Counted from the first letter of the stretch, positions 29,945-39,365 are shown. The stretch: DNA of 64,000 bases from Bifidobacterium reuteri DSM 23975 (GCF_000741695.1 NZ_JGZK01000003.1:1-64000); one strand, 5' to 3'. Numbers and translations: made by a program. The notes: generated by a model from the letters alone, not told the origin.

Positions 29945-31060
29945 ATGACCTATGCGAAGAACGCGCCGTTCCGTGCGGATGTGGTGGGCAGCTATCTACG
30001 TCCCGCCGAGCTCAAGGCCGCCCGCGCCGACTTCGAGGCGGGCCGCATCGACGCCGATGCGTTGAAGTCCGTGGAGGACAAGGCCATCGTGGATCTGGTG
30101 GCCAAGCAGAAGGCGGCGGGACTGCATGCGATCACGGATGGCGAGTTCCGTCGTGCCTATTGGCATCTTGATTTCATGTGGAATCTGCAGGGTGTCAAGC
30201 GCGGCACGGCTCCCATCCAGTTCAAGGGCTCCGATGGCACGGCCGTGGTCGAGGCGGCCGGAGTGGACGGCGAGATCAGCGGCGAACACCACCCATTCGT
30301 GGAGCATTACCGGTTCGTCAAGGCGCTCGAGGATGACAACACCCGCGCCAAGCAGACCGTCCCCTCCCCCGCGCAGACGCTGTTCGTGCTGCAGCAGGGC
30401 ATCGCCGAGGACGCGAACAACCCGTACAAGGACAATGACGCTCTGGCCGAGGCGATTGCCAACGCCTACATCCAGGTGGCTCATGACCTGTACGAAGCGG
30501 GCTGCCGCACGCTGCAGTTCGATGACTGCACATGGGGCGCGTTCGTGTCCGAGGACTTCAAGGACACCGTGTTCGGCGTCGACGCCAAGACCGTGCAGCG
30601 CCAGTATGCGGCGGTGAACAACGCGGTGATCGCCGCAGTGCCGGACGACATGGTGGTCACCACGCATATCTGCCGCGGCAACTATCAGTCGCAGTGGTTC
30701 TCCGCCGGCGGATACGGCCAAGTGGCGGATGTGCTGTTCGGCGAGGAGAACGTGGCCGCCTACTATCTGGAGTTCGACGACGACCGTTCCGGTGACTTCG
30801 AACCCCTTGCCAAGGTCTCAGACGGCAAGCAGGTGGTGCTTGGCCTCATCACGTCGAAGAAGCCGGAGCTCGAGGACCCCGAGACCATCAAGGCCCGCAT
30901 CGCCGAGGCGGCGCAGTATGTGCCGCTGGAGCGCCTGTGCCTGTCCACGCAGTGCGGGTTCGCCTCCACCGAGGAAGGCAACCATCTGACCGAAGACCAG
31001 CAGTGGGCCAAGATCGCTCTGGCCCGTTCCATAGCCGAAGAGGTGTGGGCGGATCGCTGA
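29945..31060 (+). CDS. MetE C-terminal-domain methyltransferase (YxjG/YxjH-like)
   Basis: The 371-residue protein matches the catalytic half of cobalamin-independent methionine synthase. It has the zinc-ligand motifs HICRGNY and STQCGFAS, plus AITDGEFRRAYWHLDF near residue 60. It resembles B. subtilis YxjG/YxjH, which use S-methylated donors rather than polyglutamyl folate alone. The full MetE N-terminal half is absent, so it probably makes methionine from homocysteine with another methyl donor. AAAGGAGA lies upstream of ATG 29945, and an imperfect CATATG-containing dyad lies about 100 bp upstream. Confidence 0.85.
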   Translation: MTYAKNAPFRADVVGSYLRPAELKAARADFEAGRIDADALKSVEDKAIVDLVAKQKAAGLHAITDGEFRRAYWHLDFMWNLQGVKRGTAPIQFKGSDGTAVVEAAGVDGEISGEHHPFVEHYRFVKALEDDNTRAKQTVPSPAQTLFVLQQGIAEDANNPYKDNDALAEAIANAYIQVAHDLYEAGCRTLQFDDCTWGAFVSEDFKDTVFGVDAKTVQRQYAAVNNAVIAAVPDDMVVTTHICRGNYQSQWFSAGGYGQVADVLFGEENVAAYYLEFDDDRSGDFEPLAKVSDGKQVVLGLITSKKPELEDPETIKARIAEAAQYVPLERLCLSTQCGFASTEEGNHLTEDQQWAKIALARSIAEEVWADR

Positions 31061-31080
31061 CCGGTTGCGCATGAACGGTT

Positions 31081-32649
31081 TCATGCCTGCCAGTAGTAGC
31101 TGAAGAAGTCGGCGATCTTGTTGGTGGCGTCCTTGAGCACCTCGATACGAGGCAGATAGACGATGCGGAAATGATCGGGTTCGCCCCAGTTGAATCCACC
31201 GCCGCGGGTGATCAGGATACGCTCGTCGTGAAGCAGGTCGAGGGCGAACTGTTCGTCGTCGCGGATATTGAACTTCTTGACGTCGATCTTCGGGAAGATG
31301 TAGAACGCGGCCTTCGGTTTGACGGCGGTCAGACCGGGGATCGCGTTAATGGCGTTGTAGATGAATTCGCGTTGCTCATACAGTCGTCCCCCGGGCACGA
31401 TGTAGTCATTGACGCTCTGGTGTCCGCCAAGTGCCGTCTGCACGATGGATTGTGCGGGAACATTGGAGCAGATGCGCATGTTGGCCAGCATATTGAGGCC
31501 TTCGATATAGTCCTTGGCGATGCGCTTGTTGCCGGACAGCACCATCCATCCGACGCGGTAGCCGGCGATCATATGGGACTTGGACAGGCCCGAGAACGTG
31601 ACGCAGAACAGGTCCGGCGCAAGCGAGGCGATGGAGATGTGCTTCAGTCCGTCCATGACCAAGCGGTCGTAGATCTCATCGGAGAAGATCATCAGCTGAT
31701 GCTCGCGCGCGATATCCACGATCTGCTGGAGCACTTCCTTCGGATACAGTGCGCCGGTGGGGTTGTTCGGATTGATGAGCACGATGGCAACCGTACGGTC
31801 GGTGATCTTGACGCGGATGTCGTCGATGTCCGGATACCATTCGGACTGCTCGTCGCATACGTAATGCACGGCGGTGCCGCCGGCAAGGTTCACGCAGGCG
31901 GTCCACAGCGGATAATCCGGGCTCGGGATGAGCACCTCGTCACCGTCATCCAACAGCGCGGACATGCACAGGTTGATGAGCTCGCTGACGCCGTTGCCGG
32001 TGTAGATGTCGTCGATGGTCACGTTCGGCAGGTTCTTGAGCTGCGCGTACTGCATGATGGCCTTGCGCGCAGAGAACAGGCCCTTGGACGGAGAGTAGCC
32101 TTCGGTGTCGGTCAGCTGATGCGCCATGTCGTAGACGACCTCGTCCGGTGTGCGGAAGCCGAACGGCGCGGGGTTGCCGATGTTCAATTTGAGGATGTGG
32201 GTGCCGTCCGCCTCCATGCGTGCCGCCTCGTCCACCACAGGTCCGCGCACATCGTAGAGCACGTTGTCAAGCTTGTGGGATTTGCCGAATGTGCGTCGAC
32301 GGCCGGCCGGAATCTCGGATTCCGACGGAGTTGCAGGATTGGATGGCATGGGCGTGGCCGAGTCGCTATGGCTGTCTGCATCTGAAGCGGCCGTCACCGG
32401 TTGCGCCGATCCAACGATGTCGGGCGTGCTGGATGCGCCGCGCAGCCAGTTGACGTCCACGTCCAGTTCATTGGCCAGAAACTCCAGTACGTCCTCACGG
32501 GGCATGGTCTTTCCCGCCACATACTGGCTGATGTGGCTTTTGCCCATTTTCACGGCTTGGCGCTCCGCGGCATGAACCAGGTCGATCTGTTTCAATCCCC
32601 TACTGGTCATCGCATTGCGAAGACGCTCTGCAAACACCGATACGCTCAT
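31081..32649 (-). CDS. XRE HTH-aminotransferase (AlaA-type) fusion
   Basis: This 522-residue protein has an N-terminal XRE/Cro helix-turn-helix (residues about 4-60: LRNAMTSRGLKQIDLVHAAE...SHISQYVAGKTMPRE), a flexible Ser/Thr/Pro-rich linker to about 125, and a complete fold-type I aminotransferase. The PLP lysine is K357 in FSGLSKSHMIAGYRVGW, with NPNNPTGA and SDEIYDRL upstream. The catalytic part resembles AlaA/YfbQ, which makes alanine from pyruvate and glutamate. The order (short XRE HTH first, linker, enzyme) differs from GntR/MocR regulators. A cluster of GTTCAA half-sites directly upstream suggests autoregulation. ATG 32649 has GGAGG at better spacing than the ATG at 32652. Confidence 0.92.
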   Translation of the reverse strand: MSVSVFAERLRNAMTSRGLKQIDLVHAAERQAVKMGKSHISQYVAGKTMPREDVLEFLANELDVDVNWLRGASSTPDIVGSAQPVTAASDADSHSDSATPMPSNPATPSESEIPAGRRRTFGKSHKLDNVLYDVRGPVVDEAARMEADGTHILKLNIGNPAPFGFRTPDEVVYDMAHQLTDTEGYSPSKGLFSARKAIMQYAQLKNLPNVTIDDIYTGNGVSELINLCMSALLDDGDEVLIPSPDYPLWTACVNLAGGTAVHYVCDEQSEWYPDIDDIRVKITDRTVAIVLINPNNPTGALYPKEVLQQIVDIAREHQLMIFSDEIYDRLVMDGLKHISIASLAPDLFCVTFSGLSKSHMIAGYRVGWMVLSGNKRIAKDYIEGLNMLANMRICSNVPAQSIVQTALGGHQSVNDYIVPGGRLYEQREFIYNAINAIPGLTAVKPKAAFYIFPKIDVKKFNIRDDEQFALDLLHDERILITRGGGFNWGEPDHFRIVYLPRIEVLKDATNKIADFFSYYWQA

Positions 32650-32666
32650 CATGCCTCCAAACCTGA

Positions 32667-32745
32667 GTTCAATTTATATTGAACAACGGTTCAAAGCATA
32701 CGCCCGGTTCAAAATAAGTTCAATTCCTAGTGTGTTCCATTGAAC
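32667..32745. promoter_or_regulatory. GTTCAA operator array upstream of HTH-aminotransferase
   Basis: Six GTTCAA/TTGAAC half-sites occur in 79 bp. GTTCAATTTATATTGAAC (32667-32684) is a 7-bp-arm dyad; direct half-sites stand at 32689, 32707 and 32718; and GTTCCATTGAAC (32734-32745) is an imperfect dyad. Several spacings are about one or two helical turns (22, 18 and 11 bp). The array occupies the promoter of the fusion gene and lies downstream of the pfkB-like gene, so it should serve the fusion gene alone. Confidence 0.8.
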
Positions 32746-32773
32746 ATACGGGAATCGCGGTATGTCTTGCTAC

Positions 32774-33775
32774 TCACTTCGATGGCAACAGGGAACTGAT
32801 TTCGCCACGTGACGGGCATGTGGCAGGCCCCCGGCGTGTCACCGAAACCGCTGCGGCCACATTGGCGACACGGACGGCATCCACGAGTGAAGCGCCTCGG
32901 ATCAGTTCAGCGCTCATCACGCCTACGTGACAGTCGCCGGCGCCATTCGTATCGACGGCATGTACGTGATGAGAAGGCACCAGTTCCGCCGGCTCGCCTG
33001 GTGCGGCGCATAGCCAGGCGCCGGATGCGCCTGACCGCAGGATCACCGGGGCCAGGAGTCGCTTGCTGAGTGCCGCGCACGTATCCTTTGCCTCGTGCAG
33101 GGCATCGCCGGACAATCCCATGCGCCGAGCCAATGCCAATGACTCCTCATAGTTGCATGACCAGATCGGTCTATGGGCCACAATGGCATCCAAGAGTCGA
33201 TCCTCCGAACCGGCCGCCACTGAGGATGGATCGAATACCGTGGTGAACCGATGCTCACAGTATCGCTGCAGGAAGGCCAGCAATCCGCGGGAAGTAGGGT
33301 GGGCGAACGTATATCCATTGATATGCACGATATCGTCGTCAGCGGGTTCAATCCCATCGAAGCAATGTACATCGCCCTGTGTCTCGGCGCCTCGCACAGT
33401 GACGAAAGTGCGTTCGGCCCGTGCGTCGGTCATGGCGATGCAGATGCCGGAATCCCGGGTGTGATCTGTCAGACCGATATGCTCGATGCCGTCATTGGAC
33501 AATGCCTGGCGTATCTGATTGGCCCATGGTCCCGTACCGATGATGCCGCCATGTGCCGCACGCACGCCCATCTGCCGTACGGCATGGAGAATGTTGAAGC
33601 TTGACCCCACCTGTGCCACGGCCTTGTCGGCAAAAGCGTCACCACCCGGTTCAGGCACCTTGTCGATGCGCATCGTCAAATCGACCAGCATCTGTCCCAG
33701 ACTGATGACCCGACCTTCACTGGCCAATCCCGTCGTGGTGGCGCCCAAGGCCTCGCCGTTGGCTTCGGAATTCAT
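32774..33775 (-). CDS. PfkB-family carbohydrate/nucleoside kinase
   Basis: The 333-residue protein has the ribokinase-family C-terminal signature DTNGAGDCHVGVMSAEL, with the catalytic Asp, and an N-terminal GGDAFADKAVAQVGSSFNI nucleoside/sugar-binding segment. Its start overlaps the stop of the ADP-ribosylglycohydrolase gene (ATGA). The pair ADP-ribosylglycohydrolase plus PfkB kinase recalls E. coli yegU-yegV, which lie beside a nucleoside transporter, so a nucleoside or ribosyl substrate is plausible but not proven. Confidence 0.88.
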   Translation of the reverse strand: MNSEANGEALGATTTGLASEGRVISLGQMLVDLTMRIDKVPEPGGDAFADKAVAQVGSSFNILHAVRQMGVRAAHGGIIGTGPWANQIRQALSNDGIEHIGLTDHTRDSGICIAMTDARAERTFVTVRGAETQGDVHCFDGIEPADDDIVHINGYTFAHPTSRGLLAFLQRYCEHRFTTVFDPSSVAAGSEDRLLDAIVAHRPIWSCNYEESLALARRMGLSGDALHEAKDTCAALSKRLLAPVILRSGASGAWLCAAPGEPAELVPSHHVHAVDTNGAGDCHVGVMSAELIRGASLVDAVRVANVAAAVSVTRRGPATCPSRGEISSLLPSK

Positions 33776-34833
33776 GCTTGCAGCCTTTCATTCACACGCA
33801 GCAAGGCGTCGGCCGTTCCGGCGAGATCAAGTCCATTGACCTCCTGCACGGTATGGACCAATGATTCGGGGAATGCCTGCACGCCATGTGCGGCGCCCAG
33901 CATGGCACCGACCATGGCCGCGATGGTGTCGGTGTCGCCGCCGAGATTCGCGGCCACGCAGATGGCATCGAACGGACGCTCGGCATAGCGTGTGGCGATG
34001 GCGAACGCCGCAGGTACGGATTCGTTCGCCTCGACGCTGGTGCCGATGACCGCCCGCAGCTGATCGGCGAACATGTCATGGTCATATATGTCGCCGGCGT
34101 GTTCTCCGGCATGCTCCTGCGCCCAATTGATGGCCCAGCGGGTGCGGGCGATCACCGAGGCCTTCGGCGTCCAATGGCCAATGATCCTTCCCTCGAAGCG
34201 GTTCATGGCAGATAAGCAGTCACATAATTGCATCCAACAGCATCGCTCACGCGCCTCGGCACCGTCCAACGCATAGCTGACTGTCGCGGCGATGAGCATC
34301 GTGGATTCGATGCCCTGCTCGGTGTTATGCGTTACGACTGACGAGCGACGTGCGATTTCGGCCAGATGCGGGTTTGGACGATCGGCGATGCCGATAGGGC
34401 ATGATCGCATGGCGCCGCCATTCGTGGTCCCCGCGATGCCGGTCGTCGCAACATCCACACCTGCCTTGAACAGTGCCAATGCGTTCTTGGTGGACGGTCC
34501 CAACAGGTCCAAGGAGCCTTTTGCCCTCATCGCCGACTCCCAATCGAGCAGGGACTGCGCATACCGATGGATGTCGAGCTCGCCGTGTCCGGCGATGAGC
34601 TGGTTTGCCAACAGCAACGCCTGTTCTGTGTCGTCGGTGATGCTTCCCGCCGGCATGCTCGGTGCTATCGGCTGGTTCGGTGACGCATCCACGAACGTAC
34701 GTATGGCCTTGACGCCATACTCGGCGCGGATTCGGTCGGGAGACATGCTTTGCGTGGGCATGCCCATTGCATCCCCGATGGCGAGACCAGCCAGCGCACC
34801 ATAGGCGCGGCGCTGCAGCAGACTGTTATCCAT
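33772..34833 (-). CDS. ADP-ribosylglycohydrolase family protein
   Basis: This 353-residue protein has the family start GALAGLAIGDAMGMP, the metal-binding GSITDDTEQALLLA near residue 62, and the C-terminal NLGGDTDTIAAMVGAMLGA, all three being dinuclear Mg-site motifs of DraG/ARH-type hydrolases. Such enzymes cleave N- or O-ribosyl bonds, from ADP-ribosylated proteins to free nucleoside-like compounds. It is in an operon between a HAD phosphatase (5 bp gap) and the PfkB kinase (4 bp overlap), which favours a small-molecule salvage role. Confidence 0.88.
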   Translation of the reverse strand: MDNSLLQRRAYGALAGLAIGDAMGMPTQSMSPDRIRAEYGVKAIRTFVDASPNQPIAPSMPAGSITDDTEQALLLANQLIAGHGELDIHRYAQSLLDWESAMRAKGSLDLLGPSTKNALALFKAGVDVATTGIAGTTNGGAMRSCPIGIADRPNPHLAEIARRSSVVTHNTEQGIESTMLIAATVSYALDGAEARERCCWMQLCDCLSAMNRFEGRIIGHWTPKASVIARTRWAINWAQEHAGEHAGDIYDHDMFADQLRAVIGTSVEANESVPAAFAIATRYAERPFDAICVAANLGGDTDTIAAMVGAMLGAAHGVQAFPESLVHTVQEVNGLDLAGTADALLRVNERLQA

Positions 34834-34838
34834 GCTTC

Positions 34839-35696
34839 TTACTGTAGACGCGTCTCAATCCATTGGGCCACGCCATCGTCGTTATTCGACGGGCAGACCT
34901 CGTCCGCGATATCCAGCACCTTGGGATTGGCGTTCGCCACTGCCACTCCCCTGCCTGCGGTGCGCATCATGTTGATGTCGATAAGGTCATCGCCGAAAGC
35001 CACCGTGTCCTCCGGCTTCACCCCCAGACGATCGCACAGGATGGTGAGTGCGTGCTCCTTGCTGGCTTGAGGGTTCATCAGCATCCACATCACGCCCTCG
35101 CTGATGGAGACGGTGAAATCGTCGGGGATCAATGTACGCAGTGTATCCCACTGGCTCTTGTCCGGGAACACGGTTATTTTGTCGGCTATTCCGGCAGGCA
35201 CATTGCCGTTCGGTTCGACTTGGAAGTTCGTATAGCGGAATTCCTGGGTTTTCCAGTACTGACGGACATCGAAGTTGGTGTATCGCACATCGTTCATCAC
35301 GATGCCGCATTGCAATCCAGGCATGTGCTCGAGCATCATGCGGCATACTTCGCAGGCCCGTTCGGACGGGAAGCCGATTTTGACCAGATCGGGATCGTCA
35401 TCCGCTGCCGGTGAGGTCAATGATGCGAAATCGGATTGCCCCGGTGCGAAATCGATCAGCGCGCCATTCAGATACACCACCGCATCGGCAGGCAGCATCT
35501 GCGCAAACCTCAACCCTGTACTGACCGGACGGGCGGTGGCGATGGCGAACAGGTATCCGGCGTCATGGGCGCGGTTGATGGCTTCGATGCTGCGCTGAGT
35601 GATGGACCTGTCTTCAAATACTGCTGCGTCATGCAGCAGCGTGCCATCCAAATCGGCGACGAGCAGTTTGGGGTTGGTGGTCAGGGGTTCAGTCAC
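34839..35696 (-). CDS. Cof-type HAD-superfamily phosphatase
   Basis: The 285-residue protein has the HAD motif I LLVADLDGTLLHD at residues 10-22, motif II IATARPVSTG, and motif IV FGDDLIDINMMRTAG with the paired Asp. These Cof/SupH-type enzymes dephosphorylate sugar phosphates and cofactor phosphates. The start is GTG 35696, which overlaps the ldh stop (GTGA), with AAAGGAC upstream. The substrate may be linked to the kinase and hydrolase genes downstream. Confidence 0.9.
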   Translation of the reverse strand: MTEPLTTNPKLLVADLDGTLLHDAAVFEDRSITQRSIEAINRAHDAGYLFAIATARPVSTGLRFAQMLPADAVVYLNGALIDFAPGQSDFASLTSPAADDDPDLVKIGFPSERACEVCRMMLEHMPGLQCGIVMNDVRYTNFDVRQYWKTQEFRYTNFQVEPNGNVPAGIADKITVFPDKSQWDTLRTLIPDDFTVSISEGVMWMLMNPQASKEHALTILCDRLGVKPEDTVAFGDDLIDINMMRTAGRGVAVANANPKVLDIADEVCPSNNDDGVAQWIETRLQ

Positions 35697-36643
35697 AGCA
35701 GTCCTTTGCAGTGGTCGCGTACCAGTTCGGCGGAATGATGGAGCTTGGCATGCTCCTCGCCGGTCAGGTCGAGTTCGACGATCTCGTTGGCGCCATTCGC
35801 CCGCAGTTCGGTGGGCACGCCGAGAAACACGTCATGTTCACCGTATTCGCCGTCCAGCAATGTGGATACAGGCACGATGCGTCGTTCATCCCACAGAATG
35901 GTCTGTACGATGCCGGATACCGTGGAGGCGATGCCGTAATTGGTGCCATGCTTTGCCGCGACGATCTCATCACCCCGGGTTCGGGTCTTGTGTTCGATTT
36001 CCGCTGTGGACACCGAGGAGAATCGATCGTGATTGTCGGCGAGGAATCGGGCGAATGGCTTGCCGCCGAGGGATACTGTGGACCATGCGGTGAACTGGGA
36101 GTCGCCATGCTCGCCCATTACGAAACCGCCCACGTTACGCGGATCCAATCCGGTCTCCTCGCCGATGATGGTCTTGAGACGGGATGTGTCGAGGGCGGTG
36201 CCGGTACCGATCACTTGCGAACGCGGCAAACCGGAACGTTTCCATGCATACCATGCCATGACATCGACCGGATTGGAGACCATGACGATGACGCCGTTGA
36301 ACCCGGACGCCATCACATGATCGACCACGTCTCCCACGAGACCGACCGTGAAGCCGAGTTCCGCCATTCGATTCGAGTTGGTCGGCGGCTTGCGCCCCAC
36401 GGTGATCACGACTATGTCGGCATCCTTGCAATCGCCGTAGTCTCCGGCATGCACCTTGACATGACGGTCCTGGAACTCGCTGCCGTCGTCGAGGTCATGC
36501 GCCTCCGCCACCGCCTTTGCCGGGAAATGATCGATAAGCACCAGCTCATTGCACAGACCATGCGTGACTATCGCGTATGCGGCAGTGGATCCCACTTGAC
36601 CGGTGCCGACGATAACGACTTTGTTGCGGTTCATCGTAACCAT
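35693..36643 (-). CDS. ldh: L-lactate dehydrogenase
   Basis: Ldh reduces pyruvate to L-lactate, regenerating NAD+ at the end of the bifid shunt. The 316-residue protein has the NAD fold VVIVGTGQVGSTAAYAI, the substrate-binding NPVDVMAWY region and the catalytic His in GEHGDSQF. ATG 36643 has AGGAC upstream; the ATG at 36634 is less well placed. It leads an operon with HAD, ADPRH and PfkB genes. Bifidobacteria usually have a second ldh elsewhere. Confidence 0.95.
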   Translation of the reverse strand: MVTMNRNKVVIVGTGQVGSTAAYAIVTHGLCNELVLIDHFPAKAVAEAHDLDDGSEFQDRHVKVHAGDYGDCKDADIVVITVGRKPPTNSNRMAELGFTVGLVGDVVDHVMASGFNGVIVMVSNPVDVMAWYAWKRSGLPRSQVIGTGTALDTSRLKTIIGEETGLDPRNVGGFVMGEHGDSQFTAWSTVSLGGKPFARFLADNHDRFSSVSTAEIEHKTRTRGDEIVAAKHGTNYGIASTVSGIVQTILWDERRIVPVSTLLDGEYGEHDVFLGVPTELRANGANEIVELDLTGEEHAKLHHSAELVRDHCKGLL

Positions 36644-36722
36644 ATTTGTCCTGTTCGTACTTGTGTTTATGCAACGTGGCTTATGAAATGGCGGTGCCGT
36701 ATGGCTCAAGATATCGAAAACG

Positions 36723-36760
36723 AATGCGACCCATGATCGTATTCGATCATGGGTCGCATT
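36723..36760 (-). terminator. Terminator of secG
   Basis: AATGCGACCCATGATCG and its complement form a 17-bp perfect stem with a 4-nt loop. CGTTTTCG follows on the minus strand, downstream of secG and upstream of ldh. Confidence 0.88.
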
Positions 36761-36775
36761 ATGTCTACACGATGT

Positions 36776-37024
36776 TCAGCCGATGTTGAACTTCGTCATC
36801 ATGTCAAGGCCGATAATCAGAGCAACCCAGATCAGGGCGATGACAACGGTCCAACGATTCAGGTTCTTTTCAGCGACACCGGACGTGCCCGCGTTCTGCG
36901 TCAGACCACCGCCGAACATGTCGGACAGGCCGCCGCCCTTGCCCTTGTGCATAAGGATGAGCAGCGTCAGCAGGCAGCTGAGCAAGACGACAATGACTTC
37001 TAGCGTGATCTTAAGAGCGGTCAC
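36776..37024 (-). CDS. secG: Preprotein translocase subunit SecG
   Basis: SecG is the small helper of the SecYEG channel. The 82-residue protein has two membrane helices (about 6-25 and 60-76) separated by the Gly-rich loop KGKGGGLSDMFGGGL, which is the family signature. The tpiA-secG order is the common bacterial one. Confidence 0.95.
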   Translation of the reverse strand: MTALKITLEVIVVLLSCLLTLLILMHKGKGGGLSDMFGGGLTQNAGTSGVAEKNLNRWTVVIALIWVALIIGLDMMTKFNIG

Positions 37025-37087
37025 TAGGTACCTCCGGTTTGAACGAACTGAAGAACAGCATAGCGCATATGGAAGAAAAACGCGGCA

Positions 37088-37891
37088 TCATGACCGGAAA
37101 TTTGTGCTTTTCAACGTAAGGCGTGCGATTTTTGTCAATTCCTCGGCGTTGAGCGAAGCGCCACCGATCAGGAATCCGTCCACATCCGGCTGGGAGATAA
37201 GCTCTGCGGCGTTCTTCGAGGTGACGGAACCGCCATAGAGGATGCGCACGGTATCGGCGACATGCCCATCGAACGTGGATCTGAGATCGTCGCGAATGGC
37301 GTTGGCGGCCTCCTGCGCTGTCTGCGGTGTGGCCACCATTCCCGTGCCGATGGCCCACACCGGCTCATAGGCGACGATGAGCTTGGCGGCTTCGTCGGTG
37401 TTCAGGTCGCGGGTGACATCATGCACCTGCCCTACTGCGAAATCGAGCTCGATGCCCTGGCGGCGTTCTTCAAAGCTCTCGCCCACGCAGAGGATCGGCT
37501 GCATCCCCGCCGCGAGCACGGCGCGAACCTGATCGACGATGTTCGCATCATCCTCAGGATGATATTTGCGCCGTTCCGAATGACCGACGATGACGTAGGT
37601 GCAACCGAGACTGGCCAGCATATCCGCCGACACATCACCGGTGAACGCACCCTGATTGGTCACGGATACGGATTGCGCGCCATAGTTGATGCGCAGCTTG
37701 TCCGCTTCGACAAACACCTGCACGCTGCGCAATGAGGTGAAGGAGGGGAACAGGGCGACCTCGCACCGTTTGAAGTCGAAATGCGCGTCGCGCAGCAGCC
37801 AGACCAGTTTCTGCACGAAATATGTGGCTTCCAGATGGTTGAAGTTCATCTTCCAATTGCCTGCCACCAACGGAATGCGCTTGGACGCCAT
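37088..37891 (-). CDS. tpiA: Triosephosphate isomerase
   Basis: TpiA interconverts dihydroxyacetone phosphate and glyceraldehyde 3-phosphate. The 267-residue protein has GNWKMN with the catalytic Lys, VIVGHSERR with the catalytic His, and AYEPVWAIGTG with the catalytic Glu. ATG 37891 has AAGGGGAA upstream. A terminator separates it from pgk, so it probably has its own promoter. Confidence 0.97.
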   Translation of the reverse strand: MASKRIPLVAGNWKMNFNHLEATYFVQKLVWLLRDAHFDFKRCEVALFPSFTSLRSVQVFVEADKLRINYGAQSVSVTNQGAFTGDVSADMLASLGCTYVIVGHSERRKYHPEDDANIVDQVRAVLAAGMQPILCVGESFEERRQGIELDFAVGQVHDVTRDLNTDEAAKLIVAYEPVWAIGTGMVATPQTAQEAANAIRDDLRSTFDGHVADTVRILYGGSVTSKNAAELISQPDVDGFLIGGASLNAEELTKIARLTLKSTNFRS

Positions 37892-37951
37892 GATTCCCCT
37901 TCTTATGCTGTGGAGCGTGGGCCCCTCATGCAGAGGGAGACCCACGAAGCG

Positions 37952-37971
37952 AAAAGGCGGCTGTCGCCGCC
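37952..37971 (-). terminator. Terminator after pgk
   Basis: The stem GGCGGC/GCCGCC with a 4-nt loop is followed by TTTTC on the minus strand. A second small hairpin, CAGCCC-TTC-GGGCTG (37986-38000), lies just before it. Confidence 0.8.
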
Positions 37972-38017
37972 CCTTCGCCTGTAATCAGCCCTTCGGGCTG
38001 GTTGCTTTACGGCTCGA

Positions 38018-39223
38018 CTACTCGAGTACCTTCAGACCCGGCAGCTCCTTGCCCTCAAGGAACTCGAGGGAAGCGCCACCACCTGTGGAGATGTGCGAGA
38101 AGCCATCCTCCGGGAAGCCGAGGTTGCGGACCGCGGAAGCGGAGTCGCCGCCGCCCACGATGGTGAAGGCGCCGGCTGCGGTCGCGTCGACCAGACCCTG
38201 GGCCACAGCCTTGGTGCCGGCTGCGAACTCCGGAATCTCGAACACGCCCATCGGGCCGTTCCACACGACGGTCTTGGAGTCGACGATCTTGTCGTGGAAG
38301 AGCTTCTGGGACTCCGGGCCGATGTCCAGGCCCATCTTGTCGGCCGGGATGGCGTCAGCGGCGACAACCTCCGGGGCGACCGGGGTATCGCCGGCCGGGA
38401 AGCCGGGGTTCACGACGATATCGGTCGGAAGGACCAGTTCGACGCCGTTCTTCTCAGCGGTTTCGATGTAGCCCTTGACCTTGTAGAGCTGATCCTCTTC
38501 GAGCAGGGAGGTGCCGACCTCGTAGCCCTTGGCCTTGAGGAAGGTGAACACCATACCGCCGCCGATGACCAGGCGGTTGGCCTTGTCAAGCAGGTTCTCG
38601 ATCACGCCGAGCTTGTCGGAGACCTTGGAGCCGCCAAGCACCACGGTGAACGGACGCTCCGGGTTCTCGGTGGCCTTGGAGAGGGCCTTGACTTCCTTCT
38701 CGACCAGCAGGCCTGCGGCGGCCGGCAAATCGGCGGCCACGTCGTAGTCGGAGCCCTGGGCGCGGTGGACGACACCGAAGCCATCGGAGACGAAGACCTC
38801 GCCGAGTGCGGCGATCTTCTGGGCGTACGGGGCGCGCACGGCTGGATCCTTGCTGGTCTCCTCCGGGTTGAAGCGGACGTTCTCGAGCAGCACGACGTCG
38901 CCATCGTTCATGGCGGCGACCTTGGCCTGAGCGTCCTCGCCGTAGGTGTCCTTGGCCAGCGGCACAGTGATGCCAAGCAGCTCGCCGAGTCGCGCTGCGA
39001 CCGGAGCCAGGCTCAGCTCGGGGACGACCTTGCCCTTCGGACGGCCGAGGTGGGCCATCAGGATGACCTTGGCGCCTTCTTCGCGCAAGGTCTTGATGGT
39101 CGGCAGGGCGGCCTTGATACGACCATCATCGGTGATCGTGGTGCCGTCCAGCGGAACATTGAAATCAGCACGCATCAGAACGCGCTTACCCTTGAGATCT
39201 CCAAGATCCTTGAGTGTCTTCAT
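38018..39223 (-). CDS. pgk: Phosphoglycerate kinase
   Basis: Pgk makes ATP from 1,3-bisphosphoglycerate. The 401-residue protein begins [25 protein letters not shown] and contains [11 protein letters not shown] and the Gly-rich nucleotide-binding [11 protein letters not shown]. Strong C-ending codon bias shows high expression. ATG 39223 has AAAGGA upstream; the frame is open further but without a ribosome-binding site. gap is not adjacent in this window. Confidence 0.98.
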   Translation of the reverse strand: MKTLKDLGDLKGKRVLMRADFNVPLDGTTITDDGRIKAALPTIKTLREEGAKVILMAHLGRPKGKVVPELSLAPVAARLGELLGITVPLAKDTYGEDAQAKVAAMNDGDVVLLENVRFNPEETSKDPAVRAPYAQKIAALGEVFVSDGFGVVHRAQGSDYDVAADLPAAAGLLVEKEVKALSKATENPERPFTVVLGGSKVSDKLGVIENLLDKANRLVIGGGMVFTFLKAKGYEVGTSLLEEDQLYKVKGYIETAEKNGVELVLPTDIVVNPGFPAGDTPVAPEVVAADAIPADKMGLDIGPESQKLFHDKIVDSKTVVWNGPMGVFEIPEFAAGTKAVAQGLVDATAAGAFTIVGGGDSASAVRNLGFPEDGFSHISTGGGASLEFLEGKELPGLKVLE

Positions 39224-39292
39224 GAATATCCTTTCCTTGACGTTCGACGCCAAAGTGGCCAGTTTTGCCAATTCGCATAATACAGGCTTTTG

Positions 39293-39333
39293 AGAACAAA
39301 ACACCGCATTGCCTCGCAGGGCGAATGCGGTGT
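39293..39333 (-). terminator. Terminator after whiA
   Basis: ACACCGCATT/AATGCGGTGT forms a 10-bp stem, followed on the minus strand by TTTGTTCT. It separates whiA from pgk. Confidence 0.82.
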
Positions 39334-39365
39334 GGTCAATTCACTGGCACAGTGGGCGGGAAGAG

